Part shown: positions 36,117-44,753 of the stretch, in pieces
How the letters are laid out: every line of letters begins with the position of its first letter
How positions within the stretch are numbered: the stretch's first letter is position 1
The notes under the pieces: generated by a model
What the model was told of the DNA's origin: nothing
Seen by the model: only the letters and a program-made list of their open reading frames with translations
The model's database searches: none
Translations under genes and position numbers: made by a program
NCBI RefSeq assembly: GCF_002885955.2
Contig: NZ_POQS01000003.1
Span: 430,868-494,867 of the forward strand
DNA from: Achromobacter pulmonis
GTDB lineage: Bacteria; Pseudomonadota; Gammaproteobacteria; Burkholderiales; Burkholderiaceae_B
Direction of reading: 5' to 3'
Length of the DNA stretch: 64,000 nt

Positions 36117-36548
36117 TTACTTGGCGAACAACGAATCCATGTTCTTGAACGCCTTGAACTCCAGCGCGTTGCCCGACGGGTCCAGGAAGAACATGGTGGC
36201 CTGCTCGCCGACCTCGCCCTTGAAGCGGATGTAGGGCTCGATGACGAATTCGGTGCCCGCGTCGGTCAGGCGCTTGGCCATGGCTTCCCATTGTTCCATG
36301 GAAAGCACGGCGCCGAAATGGCGTACCGGCACATTATGCGAGTCTACGGCGCTGGTGGCATGGTGGCCGCATTCGCCGGGCGCGAGGTGGGCCACGATCT
36401 GGTGGCCGTAGAAGTTGAAATCGACCCATTCGGGCGAGCTGCGGCCTTCGGGACAGCCCAGTTTTTCGCCATAGAAGGCGCGGGCTTCGGCCAGGTCGCG
36501 GACCGGGAAGGCCAGATGGAACGGCGGCAGTTGGGTTTGAGCGGTCAT
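36117..36548 (-). CDS. VOC (glyoxalase/dioxygenase) superfamily protein
   Basis: A 143-residue vicinal-oxygen-chelate protein with one pair of beta-alpha-beta-beta-beta modules. Candidate metal ligands are His22 ([10 protein letters not shown]), the later His in [11 protein letters not shown] and Glu in [11 protein letters not shown] 36548 is selected because GGAG precedes it; a longer reading from 36641 covers AT-rich intergenic DNA. It is co-oriented with pxpBCA and divergent from a LysR gene. The reaction is unknown; a dioxygenase-like or isomerase role is possible. Confidence 0.88.
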   Translation of the reverse strand: MTAQTQLPPFHLAFPVRDLAEARAFYGEKLGCPEGRSSPEWVDFNFYGHQIVAHLAPGECGHHATSAVDSHNVPVRHFGAVLSMEQWEAMAKRLTDAGTEFVIEPYIRFKGEVGEQATMFFLDPSGNALEFKAFKNMDSLFAK

Positions 36549-36655
36549 GTGGGGCTCCGGAAGCGGTGAGGAAGAATTGCCAGGGCCTATTTTATTGATT
36601 GTTTTTTTGATCCAAAAACGATATTTTTTGTGCCTTAGCATCGAAAAAATCGATT

Positions 36656-37579
36656 GTGATCAAAGAGTTCAAGACCTTTATCGCGGTGGCCCGGGACGGC
36701 ACTTTCACCGGCGCGGGGGCGCAGCTGGGCCTGACCCAGTCGGCGGTCAGCGCCCAGATCAAGCGCCTGGAGGAATACCTGGGCGTGACGCTGTTCGATC
36801 GCAGCGCGCGGGCGGCGGCGCTCAACGCCCACGGCCGCGAGATGCTGCCGCAGGCCGAGGAGCTCGTGGCCATGGCCGAGCGCATGGTGACCACGGCCGG
36901 CGCCGGCCACGTCAGCGGATCGCTGCGCATCGGCGCCATCGCCTCGGTGCAGCAGGACCTGCTGGTGCGCGCGCTGGGACGGTTTCGGGCCGTCTATCCC
37001 GACGTGCGCGTGCGGGTGGTGCCGGGCGTGTCGCTGGCGCTGCTGGGCCAGGTGGACGCGGGCGAGGTGGACATGGCCATGCTGATCCGCCCGCCCTTCG
37101 CCCTGCCGCCGGAGCTGGGCTGGCAGCCGCTGATGCGCGAGCCGGTCATGCTGGCCGTGCCCGCGGCCCTGCCGGACGCGCCGTGGCGCGAGCTGCTGGC
37201 GAGCCAGCCCTTCATCCGCTACGACCGGGCCTCGTTCGGCGGCCGGGCCGTGGACGTGTTCCTGAAGAAGCACCGCATCACGGTGCATGACGCCGTGGAG
37301 CTGGACGAAGTCGACGCCATCGCCAACATGGTGCGCCACGGCCTGGGCGTGGCGCTTCTGCCGCGCCTGCGGCGGCTGGACATGACCGGCCTGCGGCTGC
37401 TGCCGCTGGGCGAGACGCCGCTATGGCGCGAGATCGGCCTGATCGGCCGCCTGCCGTTCGAAGCCGGCGGGGTGCGCGAGAAGATGGCGGAGTGCCTGGC
37501 GAGCGCCGCCAACGAGGCGCCGCCGGCCGACGGATTACGCGCGTTTCACAACCTGTCGCAACGCACCGTGATGGGATGA
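36656..37579 (+). CDS. LysR-family transcriptional regulator
   Basis: A 307-residue LysR protein: the N-terminal helix-turn-helix ([21 protein letters not shown], recognition helix [17 protein letters not shown]) and an effector-binding domain from about residue 90. The start is GTG 36656. It is divergent from the VOC/pxp run with a 107-bp AT-rich gap (36549-36655), the classic LysR arrangement, so it is the best candidate regulator of that operon. Its 3' end overlaps the convergent serA gene by 34 bp. Confidence 0.92.
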   Translation: MIKEFKTFIAVARDGTFTGAGAQLGLTQSAVSAQIKRLEEYLGVTLFDRSARAAALNAHGREMLPQAEELVAMAERMVTTAGAGHVSGSLRIGAIASVQQDLLVRALGRFRAVYPDVRVRVVPGVSLALLGQVDAGEVDMAMLIRPPFALPPELGWQPLMREPVMLAVPAALPDAPWRELLASQPFIRYDRASFGGRAVDVFLKKHRITVHDAVELDEVDAIANMVRHGLGVALLPRLRRLDMTGLRLLPLGETPLWREIGLIGRLPFEAGGVREKMAECLASAANEAPPADGLRAFHNLSQRTVMG

Positions 37580-38745
37580 TCGCGCAGCGTCGTCATCACG
37601 ATGTCGTCGACCTGGCCGTCGACGTCGGTGATGACGTAGCCGATCTGGCCCTTGGTCTGCAGGGTCTGGCTGACGATGTTCAGGCCGTGCTGCGCCATCA
37701 GGTTGTCGAGCGTGCCGAGCGCGCCCGGGGCGTTGCGGTGCACATGCAGGATGCGCGTGCCGCCGGCCGGCTCCAGGTAGGGCAGTTCGGGGAAGTTGAC
37801 CGCGCCCTTGGTGGTGCCCGCCTGCAGGAAGCGCACCAGTTTTTCGGCGACTTCGCGGCCGATGTTTTCCTGGGATTCCTGCGTGCTGCCGCCGATGTGC
37901 GGGGTCAGGATGACGTTGGGCATCCCGATCAGCGGGCTGGCCAGCGGTTCGTCCGGACCCTTGGGCTCGGTGGGGAACACGTCCAGCGCCGCGCCGGCCA
38001 GGTGGCCGGACTTGAGGGCCTCGTGCAGGGCCTGGATGTCGACCACCGTGCCGCGCGAGGCGTTGATCAGGATTGCGCCGCGCCGCATGCGCGCGATGGT
38101 CTGCGCATTCATGATTTTTTCGGTCGACTTGCCGCCCGGCACATGCAGCGTGACGACGTCGGACTGCTCCAGCAGCTCGTCGAGCGAGCCGGCGGGGCGG
38201 GCGTTGCCCAGCGGCAGCTTGGCCTCGACGTCGTGGTAGACGACGCGCATGCCCAGGCTTTCGGCCAGCGTGCTGATCTGCGAGCCGATGTTGCCGTAGC
38301 CCACGATGCCCAGGGTCTTGCCGCGGGTCTCGAAGGCGCCGGCGGCGCTCTTGTCCCAGTGGCCCAGGTGCACGCGCGCGTTTTTCTCGGGGATGCGGCG
38401 CAGCAGCAGGATGGCTTCGCCCAGCACCAGCTCGGCGACCGAGCGGGTGTTGGAGAAGGGCGCGTTGAACACCGGCACCCCGCGCTGCATGGCGGCGTCC
38501 AGGTCGACCTGGTTGGTGCCGATGCAGAAGCAGCCCACGACGCGCAGGTCGGGGTTGTCGGACAGCAGGCCGGCGTCCAGGTGCGTGCGAGAACGGATCC
38601 CCGCCACCTGCGCGCCGCGCAGGGCGTCGCGCAGTTGCGCCGGCGGCAGTGCCGCGGCATGCGTGACGATGTCGGTGTAGCCGGCGGCCTCGAAGACGGC
38701 GCGGGCGCTGGGATGGATGTTCTCGAACAGGACGATTTGTGCCAT
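37546..38745 (-). CDS. serA: D-3-phosphoglycerate dehydrogenase with ACT domain
   Basis: A 399-residue enzyme that oxidises 3-phosphoglycerate to start serine synthesis. The start IVLFENIHPSARAVFEAAGY and the Rossmann motif GYGNIG (about 158-163) are typical; catalytic Arg is in NASRGTVVDI, Glu in DVFPTEP and His in TPHIGGST. The C-terminal ACT domain (about 325-399, RILHVHRNAPGALGTLDNL) gives serine feedback inhibition. ATG 38745 is chosen since it matches the family start. The gene stands alone. Confidence 0.95.
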   Translation of the reverse strand: MAQIVLFENIHPSARAVFEAAGYTDIVTHAAALPPAQLRDALRGAQVAGIRSRTHLDAGLLSDNPDLRVVGCFCIGTNQVDLDAAMQRGVPVFNAPFSNTRSVAELVLGEAILLLRRIPEKNARVHLGHWDKSAAGAFETRGKTLGIVGYGNIGSQISTLAESLGMRVVYHDVEAKLPLGNARPAGSLDELLEQSDVVTLHVPGGKSTEKIMNAQTIARMRRGAILINASRGTVVDIQALHEALKSGHLAGAALDVFPTEPKGPDEPLASPLIGMPNVILTPHIGGSTQESQENIGREVAEKLVRFLQAGTTKGAVNFPELPYLEPAGGTRILHVHRNAPGALGTLDNLMAQHGLNIVSQTLQTKGQIGYVITDVDGQVDDIVMTTLRDHPITVRCDRL

Positions 38746-38815
38746 GACTGCCTGGGGAGTAGGGGTGGAACGAATGCGTTTCACCTATTGTGGCGCATTT
38801 TTGCTGCGGTGCAAG

Positions 38816-38844
38816 GAGTAGCCACAGGCACGTTGTGGCTGCTC
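38816..38844. terminator. Hairpin downstream of the copper operon
   Basis: An 11-bp stem (38816-38826 with 38834-38844) and a 7-base loop lie 22 bp after the stop of the DUF411 gene and before serA. On the plus strand one pair is G-U; on the minus strand it is a C-A mismatch. No T tract is seen, so it may be a weak terminator or a 3'-end stabiliser. Confidence 0.45.
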
Positions 38845-38865
38845 CCGTCCCCCCCGGCCAGGACG

Positions 38866-39324
38866 CTAGCGGTAGGCCTGGAACACCTGGGCGCCGCCGC
38901 GCTTGTCGACCAGCAGCACGTCGTGCGGCGTCTTGCGTCCGCCGTACTCGGGGCCGTCCATGCCGGGCGAGCCCAGCGGCATGCCCGGGGCGGCCAGGCC
39001 GGCCGCCTCGGGCTTTTCCAGCAGCAGCCGGCGCACGTCGCTGGCGGGCACGTGGCCTTCGATGGCGTAGCCGCCCACGGCGGCCGTGTGGCAGGAGCCG
39101 TAGTCGGCCATGCCGGCGTTACGGCGGATGGGGCCGGTGTCCTGCACGTCGTGCGCGATCACCTCGAAGCCGTTGTCGCGCATGTGCTTGACCCAGTCTT
39201 CGCAACAGCCGCAGGTGGGGGTCTTCCACACTTCGACCTTGGTGGGGGCCTCGGCGTAGGCGTAGGCGGGCACGCTCAGGACGGCGGCAAGCGCCAGGCG
39301 GCGCGCAAGTCGGGAAACGTTCAT
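38866..39324 (-). CDS. DUF411 periplasmic metal-binding protein
   Basis: A 152-residue exported protein with a signal peptide (MNVSRLARRLALAAVL, ending AYAEA). The mature domain has a CGCC motif (TPTCGCCEDWVKHM) and a third Cys in SCHTAAVGGYAIEGHVPA, the thioredoxin-like DUF411 pattern often found with copper and silver resistance genes. It is last in the copper operon, 31 bp after copB. A periplasmic copper-binding role is likely by context. Confidence 0.92.
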   Translation of the reverse strand: MNVSRLARRLALAAVLSVPAYAYAEAPTKVEVWKTPTCGCCEDWVKHMRDNGFEVIAHDVQDTGPIRRNAGMADYGSCHTAAVGGYAIEGHVPASDVRRLLLEKPEAAGLAAPGMPLGSPGMDGPEYGGRKTPHDVLLVDKRGGAQVFQAYR

Positions 39325-39355
39325 GATGCTCCGTACGGAAATGTGAACATGGGGC

Positions 39356-40297
39356 TCAGAACCAGAACCGCACGCCCGCGATGACGGCGGTCTGCGACCG
39401 GCTGGCGCCGGCCTCGGACGCGTAGCTGGCGGTCTGGCCGAACTTACGTTCGAAGGATACGCCAATATAGGGCGCGAACTCGCGCGTGATTTCGTAGCGC
39501 AGCCGCAGCGACAGCGCGCCTTCGGCCAGGCCCGAGCCGATGCCGCGGTCCGGGTCGTCCTTGCCGTAGAAGCTGGCTTCCAGCTCCGGCGTGAAGATCA
39601 GGCGCTGCGTCAGCAGCAGGTCGTATTCGGCCTTGAGCGCCAAAGCGCTGCGGCCGGACGAGCCCACGTAGCCGGTGGCGTCCAGTTCGATGTTGTAGGG
39701 CAGCAGGCCCTCGATGCCGATGGCGGCCCAGTTGCGCTTGGGGCCCGTGCCGATGTCGCGGCGCGCGCCCAGCTGCAGGTCCCAGAAGGGCGAGACGGCA
39801 TGGCTCCAGAAGGCCTCGACCTTGCCGCTCGATCCGCCGCCGTTCTCGGCCTCGCCCTCGCTCTTGATGAGCAGGCGGTCGGTGGCCGAGCCGAACCAGA
39901 AGCGTCCGTCCCATTCCCGGGCGTACTCGCCGTCGCGGTTGCGGGACACGCCGAACTTGTCGAACAGGACCTGCCATGTCGCGGTGCTGTCCATCATGTG
40001 CGCATGGATGCCGTAGCTGTCGTAGCCGCGCTCGCCGGCGCCGTCGCTGGAAGGCAGGCTGCCGACCGGCGGCGCGGCCGGGGCGTCGCCCATCGAACCG
40101 TGGTCCATGCCGGGCATGGAACCGTGGTCCATCGGCGCGGGCGCGGGCGCGCCGCCGTGGTTCATCGAGCCGTGATCCATGCCGGGCATGGAGCCGTGAT
40201 CCATCGCGGCGGGCTGGGCCCATGCCGCGGGGGCGGCAAGCGCTGCGGCCAGCGCGCAGGCGCGCAGGCCGCGGGTGTGGCGATTCATCGGTTTCAT
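39356..40297 (-). CDS. copB: Copper resistance outer-membrane protein CopB
   Basis: A 313-residue protein. After a signal peptide (ending PAAWAQP) comes a Met/His/Asp-rich region (about residues 30-75) with repeats of MDHGSMPG and variants. The C-terminal 220 residues form an outer-membrane beta-barrel (LQLGARRDIGTGPKRNWAAIG and so on) that ends in Phe. CopB of Pseudomonas and PcoB of E. coli have this design; the repeats likely bind Cu(I). It starts 6 bp after copA. Confidence 0.94.
   Translation of the reverse strand: MKPMNRHTRGLRACALAAALAAPAAWAQPAAMDHGSMPGMDHGSMNHGGAPAPAPMDHGSMPGMDHGSMGDAPAAPPVGSLPSSDGAGERGYDSYGIHAHMMDSTATWQVLFDKFGVSRNRDGEYAREWDGRFWFGSATDRLLIKSEGEAENGGGSSGKVEAFWSHAVSPFWDLQLGARRDIGTGPKRNWAAIGIEGLLPYNIELDATGYVGSSGRSALALKAEYDLLLTQRLIFTPELEASFYGKDDPDRGIGSGLAEGALSLRLRYEITREFAPYIGVSFERKFGQTASYASEAGASRSQTAVIAGVRFWF
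40075..40205 (-). repeat. In-frame Met-His-Asp repeat array in copB
   Basis: Five near-copies of a 12- to 24-base unit (core CATGCCGGGCATGGA and GTGGTCCAT on the plus strand) encode MDHGSMPGMDHGSM-type repeats. Their number can vary by slippage or recombination and would change copper-binding capacity. Confidence 0.75.
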
Positions 40298-40303
40298 CGT
40301 CGT

Positions 40304-42067
40304 TTACTCCACCACGACCGCTCTGAACATGCCGGCCTCCATGTGATACAGCAGGTGGCAGTGGTAGGCCCAGTTGCCGCGCGCATCGGCGCTGACGCGG
40401 TAGCTCAGCCGCTGCGCCGGGTTGAGGGAAATGGTGTGCTTGCGCACCTGGAAAGCGCCGTCGGGCGATTCCAGGTCGCTCCACAGCCCGTGCAGGTGGA
40501 TGGGGTGCGTCATCATCGTGTCGTTGACCAGCACGAAGCGCACGCGCTCGCCGTAGCGCAGCACGATGGGCTTGGCGTCCGTGTACTTCACGCCGTTGAA
40601 CGACCACATGTAGCGTTCCATGGTGCCGGTCAGGTGCAGCTCGATCTCGCGCGACGGCGGCCGGTTGTCCGGCGGCTCGCGCATGGAGCGCAGGTCGGCG
40701 TAGGTCAGCACGCGCCGGCCGTTGTCGCGCAGGCCCACGCCGGGATCGTCCAGCCGGGTCGAGACCACGTCGGGCAGCATCGAATTGCTCACGCCGCGCT
40801 CGGTGGGATAGGGGTGCTTGACCTCGATCATGCCGCCCTGGCCGGCGCCGGAACCGTGGCCGCCGTGGTCCATGCCCGGCATCGCGCCGTGGCCGCCCGC
40901 GCCGCTGCCGCCGCCCATGTCGTGGCCGCCGCCGCCCATGTCGTGCGCCATGCCCATGTCCATCATGCCCAGCAGCTGCACCCGGTCCAGCTCCGGAATC
41001 TCGGCCTGCATGCCGGCGCGCGGCGCCAGCGTGGCGCGCGCGTAGCCCGAACGGTCCATGGCCTGCGAGAAGATGGTGTAGGCGCGTTCGTCCCGCGGCT
41101 CGACGATGACGTCGTAGGTTTCGGCCACGCCGATGCGGAACTCGTCCACGTCCACCGGCCGCACGTCCTGGCCGTCGGCCGCGACCACCGTCATCTTCAG
41201 CCCCGGGATGCGGACGTCGAAGTAAGTCATCGCCGAACCGTTGATGAAGCGCAGGCGGATGCGCTCGCCCGGCTTGAACAGGCCGGTCCAGTTGCCGGCC
41301 GGCGTCACGCCGTTGGTCAGGAAGGTGTAGGTGGCGCCGGACACGTCGGCCAGGTCCGACGGATTCATGCGCATCTGCTCCCACATCAGCCGCTCCGACA
41401 GCGCCGGGCCCCAGCCCTTGTCGCGGGCCTCGGCGCGCAGGCTTTCGACGCTGGGCTGGATGCGGTTGTAGTAGTCCGGCATGATCTTCAGCTTGTTGAA
41501 CAGCCGCATCGGATCTTCGTCCGTCCAGTCCGACAGCAGCACCGTGTAGTCGCGGTCGGAGGCGATCGGATCGGGCCGGCGCGGATCGATCACGATGGCG
41601 CCGTACAGGCCGGTCTGCTCCTGGAAGCCGGAGTGGCTGTGATACCAGTATGTGCCGCTCTGGCGCACCTGGAAGCGGTAGGTGAAGGTCTGGCCGGGGT
41701 CGATGCCGGGAAAGCTCAGGCCGGGCACGCCGTCCATTTCGGTGGGCAGCAATATGCCATGCCAGTGGATCGAGGTCTGTTCGCGCAGGCGGTTGGTGAC
41801 GTGCAGGGTCACCGTGTCGCCTTCGCGCCAGCGCAGCAGCGGCGCCGGCACCTGGCCGTTGACGGTGGTGCCGACGCGCGCCGCGCCGGTGAAGTTGACC
41901 GGGGTTTCGCCGATCTCCAGGTGGAACTCGGTGCCGCGCAGCTGCGCGGCCGCCGCCGGGGCGGGGGTGGCCAGCGCCGCGCGCCAGTTGCCCAGCGCGG
42001 CCAGCGCGCCGCCGCCGGCCAGGCCCTGGACGAAACGGCGGCGGGAAAAAGGATGCGAATTCGTCAT
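40304..42067 (-). CDS. copA: Periplasmic multicopper oxidase CopA (copper resistance)
   Basis: A 587-residue oxidase exported by Tat (SRRRFVQGLAGGG). The copper-site motifs are HWHGI and YHSHSG in domain 1, HPIHLHG near residue 525, and HCHLLYHMEAGM near the C-terminus, covering type 1, 2 and 3 copper. A Met/His-rich insert (about residues 360-405: MGMAHDMGGGGHDMGGG and following) is the CopA/PcoA trait for Cu(I) oxidation. It lies between the cupredoxin gene (3-bp gap) and copB. Confidence 0.96.
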   Translation of the reverse strand: MTNSHPFSRRRFVQGLAGGGALAALGNWRAALATPAPAAAAQLRGTEFHLEIGETPVNFTGAARVGTTVNGQVPAPLLRWREGDTVTLHVTNRLREQTSIHWHGILLPTEMDGVPGLSFPGIDPGQTFTYRFQVRQSGTYWYHSHSGFQEQTGLYGAIVIDPRRPDPIASDRDYTVLLSDWTDEDPMRLFNKLKIMPDYYNRIQPSVESLRAEARDKGWGPALSERLMWEQMRMNPSDLADVSGATYTFLTNGVTPAGNWTGLFKPGERIRLRFINGSAMTYFDVRIPGLKMTVVAADGQDVRPVDVDEFRIGVAETYDVIVEPRDERAYTIFSQAMDRSGYARATLAPRAGMQAEIPELDRVQLLGMMDMGMAHDMGGGGHDMGGGSGAGGHGAMPGMDHGGHGSGAGQGGMIEVKHPYPTERGVSNSMLPDVVSTRLDDPGVGLRDNGRRVLTYADLRSMREPPDNRPPSREIELHLTGTMERYMWSFNGVKYTDAKPIVLRYGERVRFVLVNDTMMTHPIHLHGLWSDLESPDGAFQVRKHTISLNPAQRLSYRVSADARGNWAYHCHLLYHMEAGMFRAVVVE

Positions 42068-42070
42068 GGC

Positions 42071-42562
42071 CTACAGCACCGATACCGCGCCCTTCATGCC
42101 GGCGCTGTAGTGGCCGGGCTCCAGGCAGCCGAAAGACACCGTGCCGGCCTTGTCGAAGCGCCACACGATCTGGCCGCTCTTGCCGCCTTCCAGCGACACG
42201 GCGTTGGCCTCTTCGTGGCGCATGCCGGGGTCTTTCATCATCATGTCGTAGTGCGCCTTCAGGTCGGCGTCGGAGCCCAGCACCAGCTCGTGGCGGATGC
42301 GGCCGGAGTTGCGCACGTTCAGGCGCACGGTCTCGCCGGCCTTGACCTCGATGCGGGCCGGCGTGAAGCGCATGGCGTCGGACATGTCCACGTCGATGCT
42401 GCGGGTGACCTTGGCCGGATCGCCCGGCTTGCCGATGGGGGCGGAGGCGGCCGGCATGGCATGGCCGCCGTGGCCGCCGGCGGCATATGCGGCGCCCGCG
42501 CTGAGGGTCAGGGTCAGGGCCAGGATGGCGGCCCGGTGAGTACGGAGCAGAGTGCCTTTCAC
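42071..42562 (-). CDS. Periplasmic cupredoxin (plastocyanin/azurin-like)
   Basis: A 163-residue exported protein. A signal peptide (ending AAYAAGG) is followed by a short His/Gly-rich stretch (GGHGGHAMPAAS). The cupredoxin domain has the N-terminal ligand His in RHELVLG and the C-terminal loop CLEPGHYSAGM, which supplies Cys, His and Met of a type-1 copper site. It is the first structural gene after the CopR-type box. GTG 42562 follows an AAGGA site. It may carry electrons or copper for CopA. Confidence 0.92.
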   Translation of the reverse strand: MKGTLLRTHRAAILALTLTLSAGAAYAAGGHGGHAMPAASAPIGKPGDPAKVTRSIDVDMSDAMRFTPARIEVKAGETVRLNVRNSGRIRHELVLGSDADLKAHYDMMMKDPGMRHEEANAVSLEGGKSGQIVWRFDKAGTVSFGCLEPGHYSAGMKGAVSVL

Positions 42563-42632
42563 GCGTATCCTTGGTAGTGGGGACGGTGATGGCACTGTAG
42601 GAAAACGGCGGTGACCCGACTCTGTCGCCTTG

Positions 42633-42648
42633 ATTACATTTTTGTAAT
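42633..42648. promoter_or_regulatory. CopR/CusR-type operator overlapping the copS stop codon
   Basis: The perfect inverted repeat ATTACA-TTTT-TGTAAT matches the known CusR/CopR family box CATTACA-N4-TGTAATG (read on the minus strand as CATTACAAAAATGTAATC). It lies 71 bp upstream of the cupredoxin start. The same bases encode the last copS codons Ile-Thr-Lys-Met-stop. A candidate -10 for the operon is TACAGT (42594-42599, minus strand). Confidence 0.78.
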
Positions 42649-44031
42649 GTTGGCCGCGGCATGCCCCACGGGGCCGCGCAGCGTGATGCCGATGACGGTG
42701 CCGCGCTCGTCCGAGGCGGCGTCCACTTCGCCGCCGTGCATGCGGGCGATGGCGCGCACGATCGCCAGGCCCAGCCCGTGGCCTTCGCTGCGCGGCGCGC
42801 GCGACTGCCCGGAGCGGAAGAAGCGGTCGAAGATGCGCGGCAGGTCGGCGGCGGGGATGGCCGGGCCGGGGTTGCGCACCTCGACCCGCGCGCCGGCCGC
42901 CGACACCGAGCACGCCAGCACGATTTCGCCGCCGGCCGGGCAGGCCTTGATGGCGTTGGAGATCAGATTGGCCAGGGCCCGCCGCACCAGCCCCGGGTTG
43001 GCGGCGACGATGGCGTCGCCGGCGCAGCGCAGGTGCACGCCGTGCGCTTCCAGCATCGCTTCGTAGTATTCCGCCACGCGCCGCGCTTCGGCGGCCAGCG
43101 ACACCGGCGCCAGGTCGGCCGCGCGCTCGCCGCGGTCGGCGCGCGCCAGGAACAGCATGTCGTTGACCAGGGTCTTCAGGTCTTCCAGTTCTTCCAGGTT
43201 GGATTCCAGCGCGTCGCGCAGCTCGCCCGCCTCGCGCGGCGAGGACAGCATGACCTGCGTGCCGTTGATGAGCGTGGCCAGCGGCGTGCGCAGCTCGTGC
43301 GCCACGTCGGCGTTGAAACCTTCCATCTGCTGGTAGGCCTCCTGCAGCCGTTCCAGGGTGCGGTTGAAGGAGCGCACCAGCTCGTGCAGTTCGCGGTCGG
43401 TGTCTTTCAGCGGCAGGCGGCGCGACAGATTGTCGGGCTGGATGCGGGCCGCCTGTTCGGACAGCCGGCGCGCCGGCGCCATGCTGCGGCGCACGGCCCA
43501 GGCCGCCAGCACCACGGTGGCGCCCACCCACAGCGCGCAGATCAGCACCAGCGCGGTGCCGTAGGCGTACAGGAACTGCGCGCTGGTGCGCGTGCTGACG
43601 GCCACGGTCAGCTGCGCGCCGGGCAGGATGCGGTCGTTGATGTCCACGCGCAGGCCGCGCATGCGTCCGCCATCCGGGGCCTGCAGCACCACCTGCCCGT
43701 CGGGCCGCGTTTCCAGCGTCTGCGGCGCGGCGCCGCCATAGACCACCTTGCCGCCGGCCTCCATGATCCAGATGCCCAGCTGGCCCTGGCCCGCGCGCAT
43801 TTCGTCGAAGGCGGCGGCCAGGTCGGACAGGCCGCTGGCGCTGTTCTGCATGTCGATCAGATGGTTGATCAGCTCCAGCTTGCCGCTGACTTCGGTGATC
43901 TCCTGGCGTTCGACTTCGCGCTTGAGCGCCCAGAACAGCGTGGCGCCGGCCAGGCTGGAGACCAGTAGCGCGATGGCGCCCAGCAGCAGCGTCAGGCGCG
44001 CCTGCATCGAGCGCATGCGCAGCGGCCTCAT
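42634..44031 (-). CDS. copS: Heavy-metal sensor histidine kinase CopS/CusS type
   Basis: A 465-residue membrane kinase. Two membrane segments (about 12-35 and 158-180) bracket a periplasmic sensor domain; a HAMP region follows, then the phospho-acceptor His245 in [10 protein letters not shown]-box NLISNAIKA and G-box GHGLGLAIV. The ATG overlaps the copR stop (ATGA), so the pair is coupled. It senses periplasmic copper, judging from the family and from copABC-like genes downstream. Confidence 0.93.
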   Translation of the reverse strand: MRPLRMRSMQARLTLLLGAIALLVSSLAGATLFWALKREVERQEITEVSGKLELINHLIDMQNSASGLSDLAAAFDEMRAGQGQLGIWIMEAGGKVVYGGAAPQTLETRPDGQVVLQAPDGGRMRGLRVDINDRILPGAQLTVAVSTRTSAQFLYAYGTALVLICALWVGATVVLAAWAVRRSMAPARRLSEQAARIQPDNLSRRLPLKDTDRELHELVRSFNRTLERLQEAYQQMEGFNADVAHELRTPLATLINGTQVMLSSPREAGELRDALESNLEELEDLKTLVNDMLFLARADRGERAADLAPVSLAAEARRVAEYYEAMLEAHGVHLRCAGDAIVAANPGLVRRALANLISNAIKACPAGGEIVLACSVSAAGARVEVRNPGPAIPAADLPRIFDRFFRSGQSRAPRSEGHGLGLAIVRAIARMHGGEVDAASDERGTVIGITLRGPVGHAAANITKM

Positions 44032-44702
44032 GCGTGGCGCGATTCCAGCACGTAGCCCATGCCGCGCACCGTGTGCAGCAGTTTGGTGTCGTAGGGATCG
44101 TCCAGTTTGCCGCGCAGCCGCCGCACCGCCACGTCGATGACGTTGGTGTCGCTGTCGAAGTTCATGTCCCAGACCTGTTCGGCCAGCGTGGTGCGCGACA
44201 GCACCTGGCCCTGGCGGCGCATCAGCAGCGCCAGCAGGCTGAATTCCTTGGCCGTCAGGTCCAGCCGCCGTCCGGCCCGCTGGGCGCGGCGCCGGGCCAG
44301 ATCCAGTTCCAGGTCGGCCAGGCGCAGCACGGTGGGTTCCTGCGAGCGGCCGCGGCGCAGCAGCGCCTGCACGCGCGCCAGCAGTTCGGAGAAGGCGAAG
44401 GGCTTGATCAGGTAGTCGTCGGCGCCGCCTTCGAGGCCGCGGACCCGGTCCTCGACCGCGTCGCGCGCCGTCAGCATCAGGATGGGGGTGTCCTTCTGCG
44501 CGCGCACGGCGGCCAGGATGCCGAAGCCGTCCACGCCGGGCAGCATCACGTCCAGCACGATCAGGTCGTAGGCGCCTTCCAGCGCCAGGTGCAGGCCGTT
44601 GACGCCGTCGCGGGCCAGGTCTACGACGTGGCTTTGCTCCGACAGCCCCTTCTTGAGGTAGTCGGCCAGTTTGGTTTCGTCTTCGATGACCAGGATGCGC
44701 AT
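44028..44702 (-). CDS. copR: Copper-responsive response regulator CopR/CusR type
   Basis: A 224-residue OmpR-family regulator. The receiver has the acidic pair ED at 7-8 and phospho-acceptor Asp51 (VLDVMLPG); Lys of the active site is in [10 protein letters not shown]. The C-terminal winged helix ends in [28 protein letters not shown]-like sequence typical of the heavy-metal subgroup. It is predicted to bind the palindrome at 42633-42648. Confidence 0.94.
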   Translation of the reverse strand: MRILVIEDETKLADYLKKGLSEQSHVVDLARDGVNGLHLALEGAYDLIVLDVMLPGVDGFGILAAVRAQKDTPILMLTARDAVEDRVRGLEGGADDYLIKPFAFSELLARVQALLRRGRSQEPTVLRLADLELDLARRRAQRAGRRLDLTAKEFSLLALLMRRQGQVLSRTTLAEQVWDMNFDSDTNVIDVAVRRLRGKLDDPYDTKLLHTVRGMGYVLESRHA

Positions 44703-44753
44703 GGCCCGAAATGTACCACCGGCGAGGCCGGCCAGGCGCAGTTGGCGTAGCGG

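Noticed and set aside
39800-42577. Plus-strand open frame of 925 codons opposite copB-copA-cupredoxin
   Set aside because: Antisense shadow: His/Gln/Ala/Val-rich, no signal or domain, whereas the minus-strand copper genes have all catalytic motifs.
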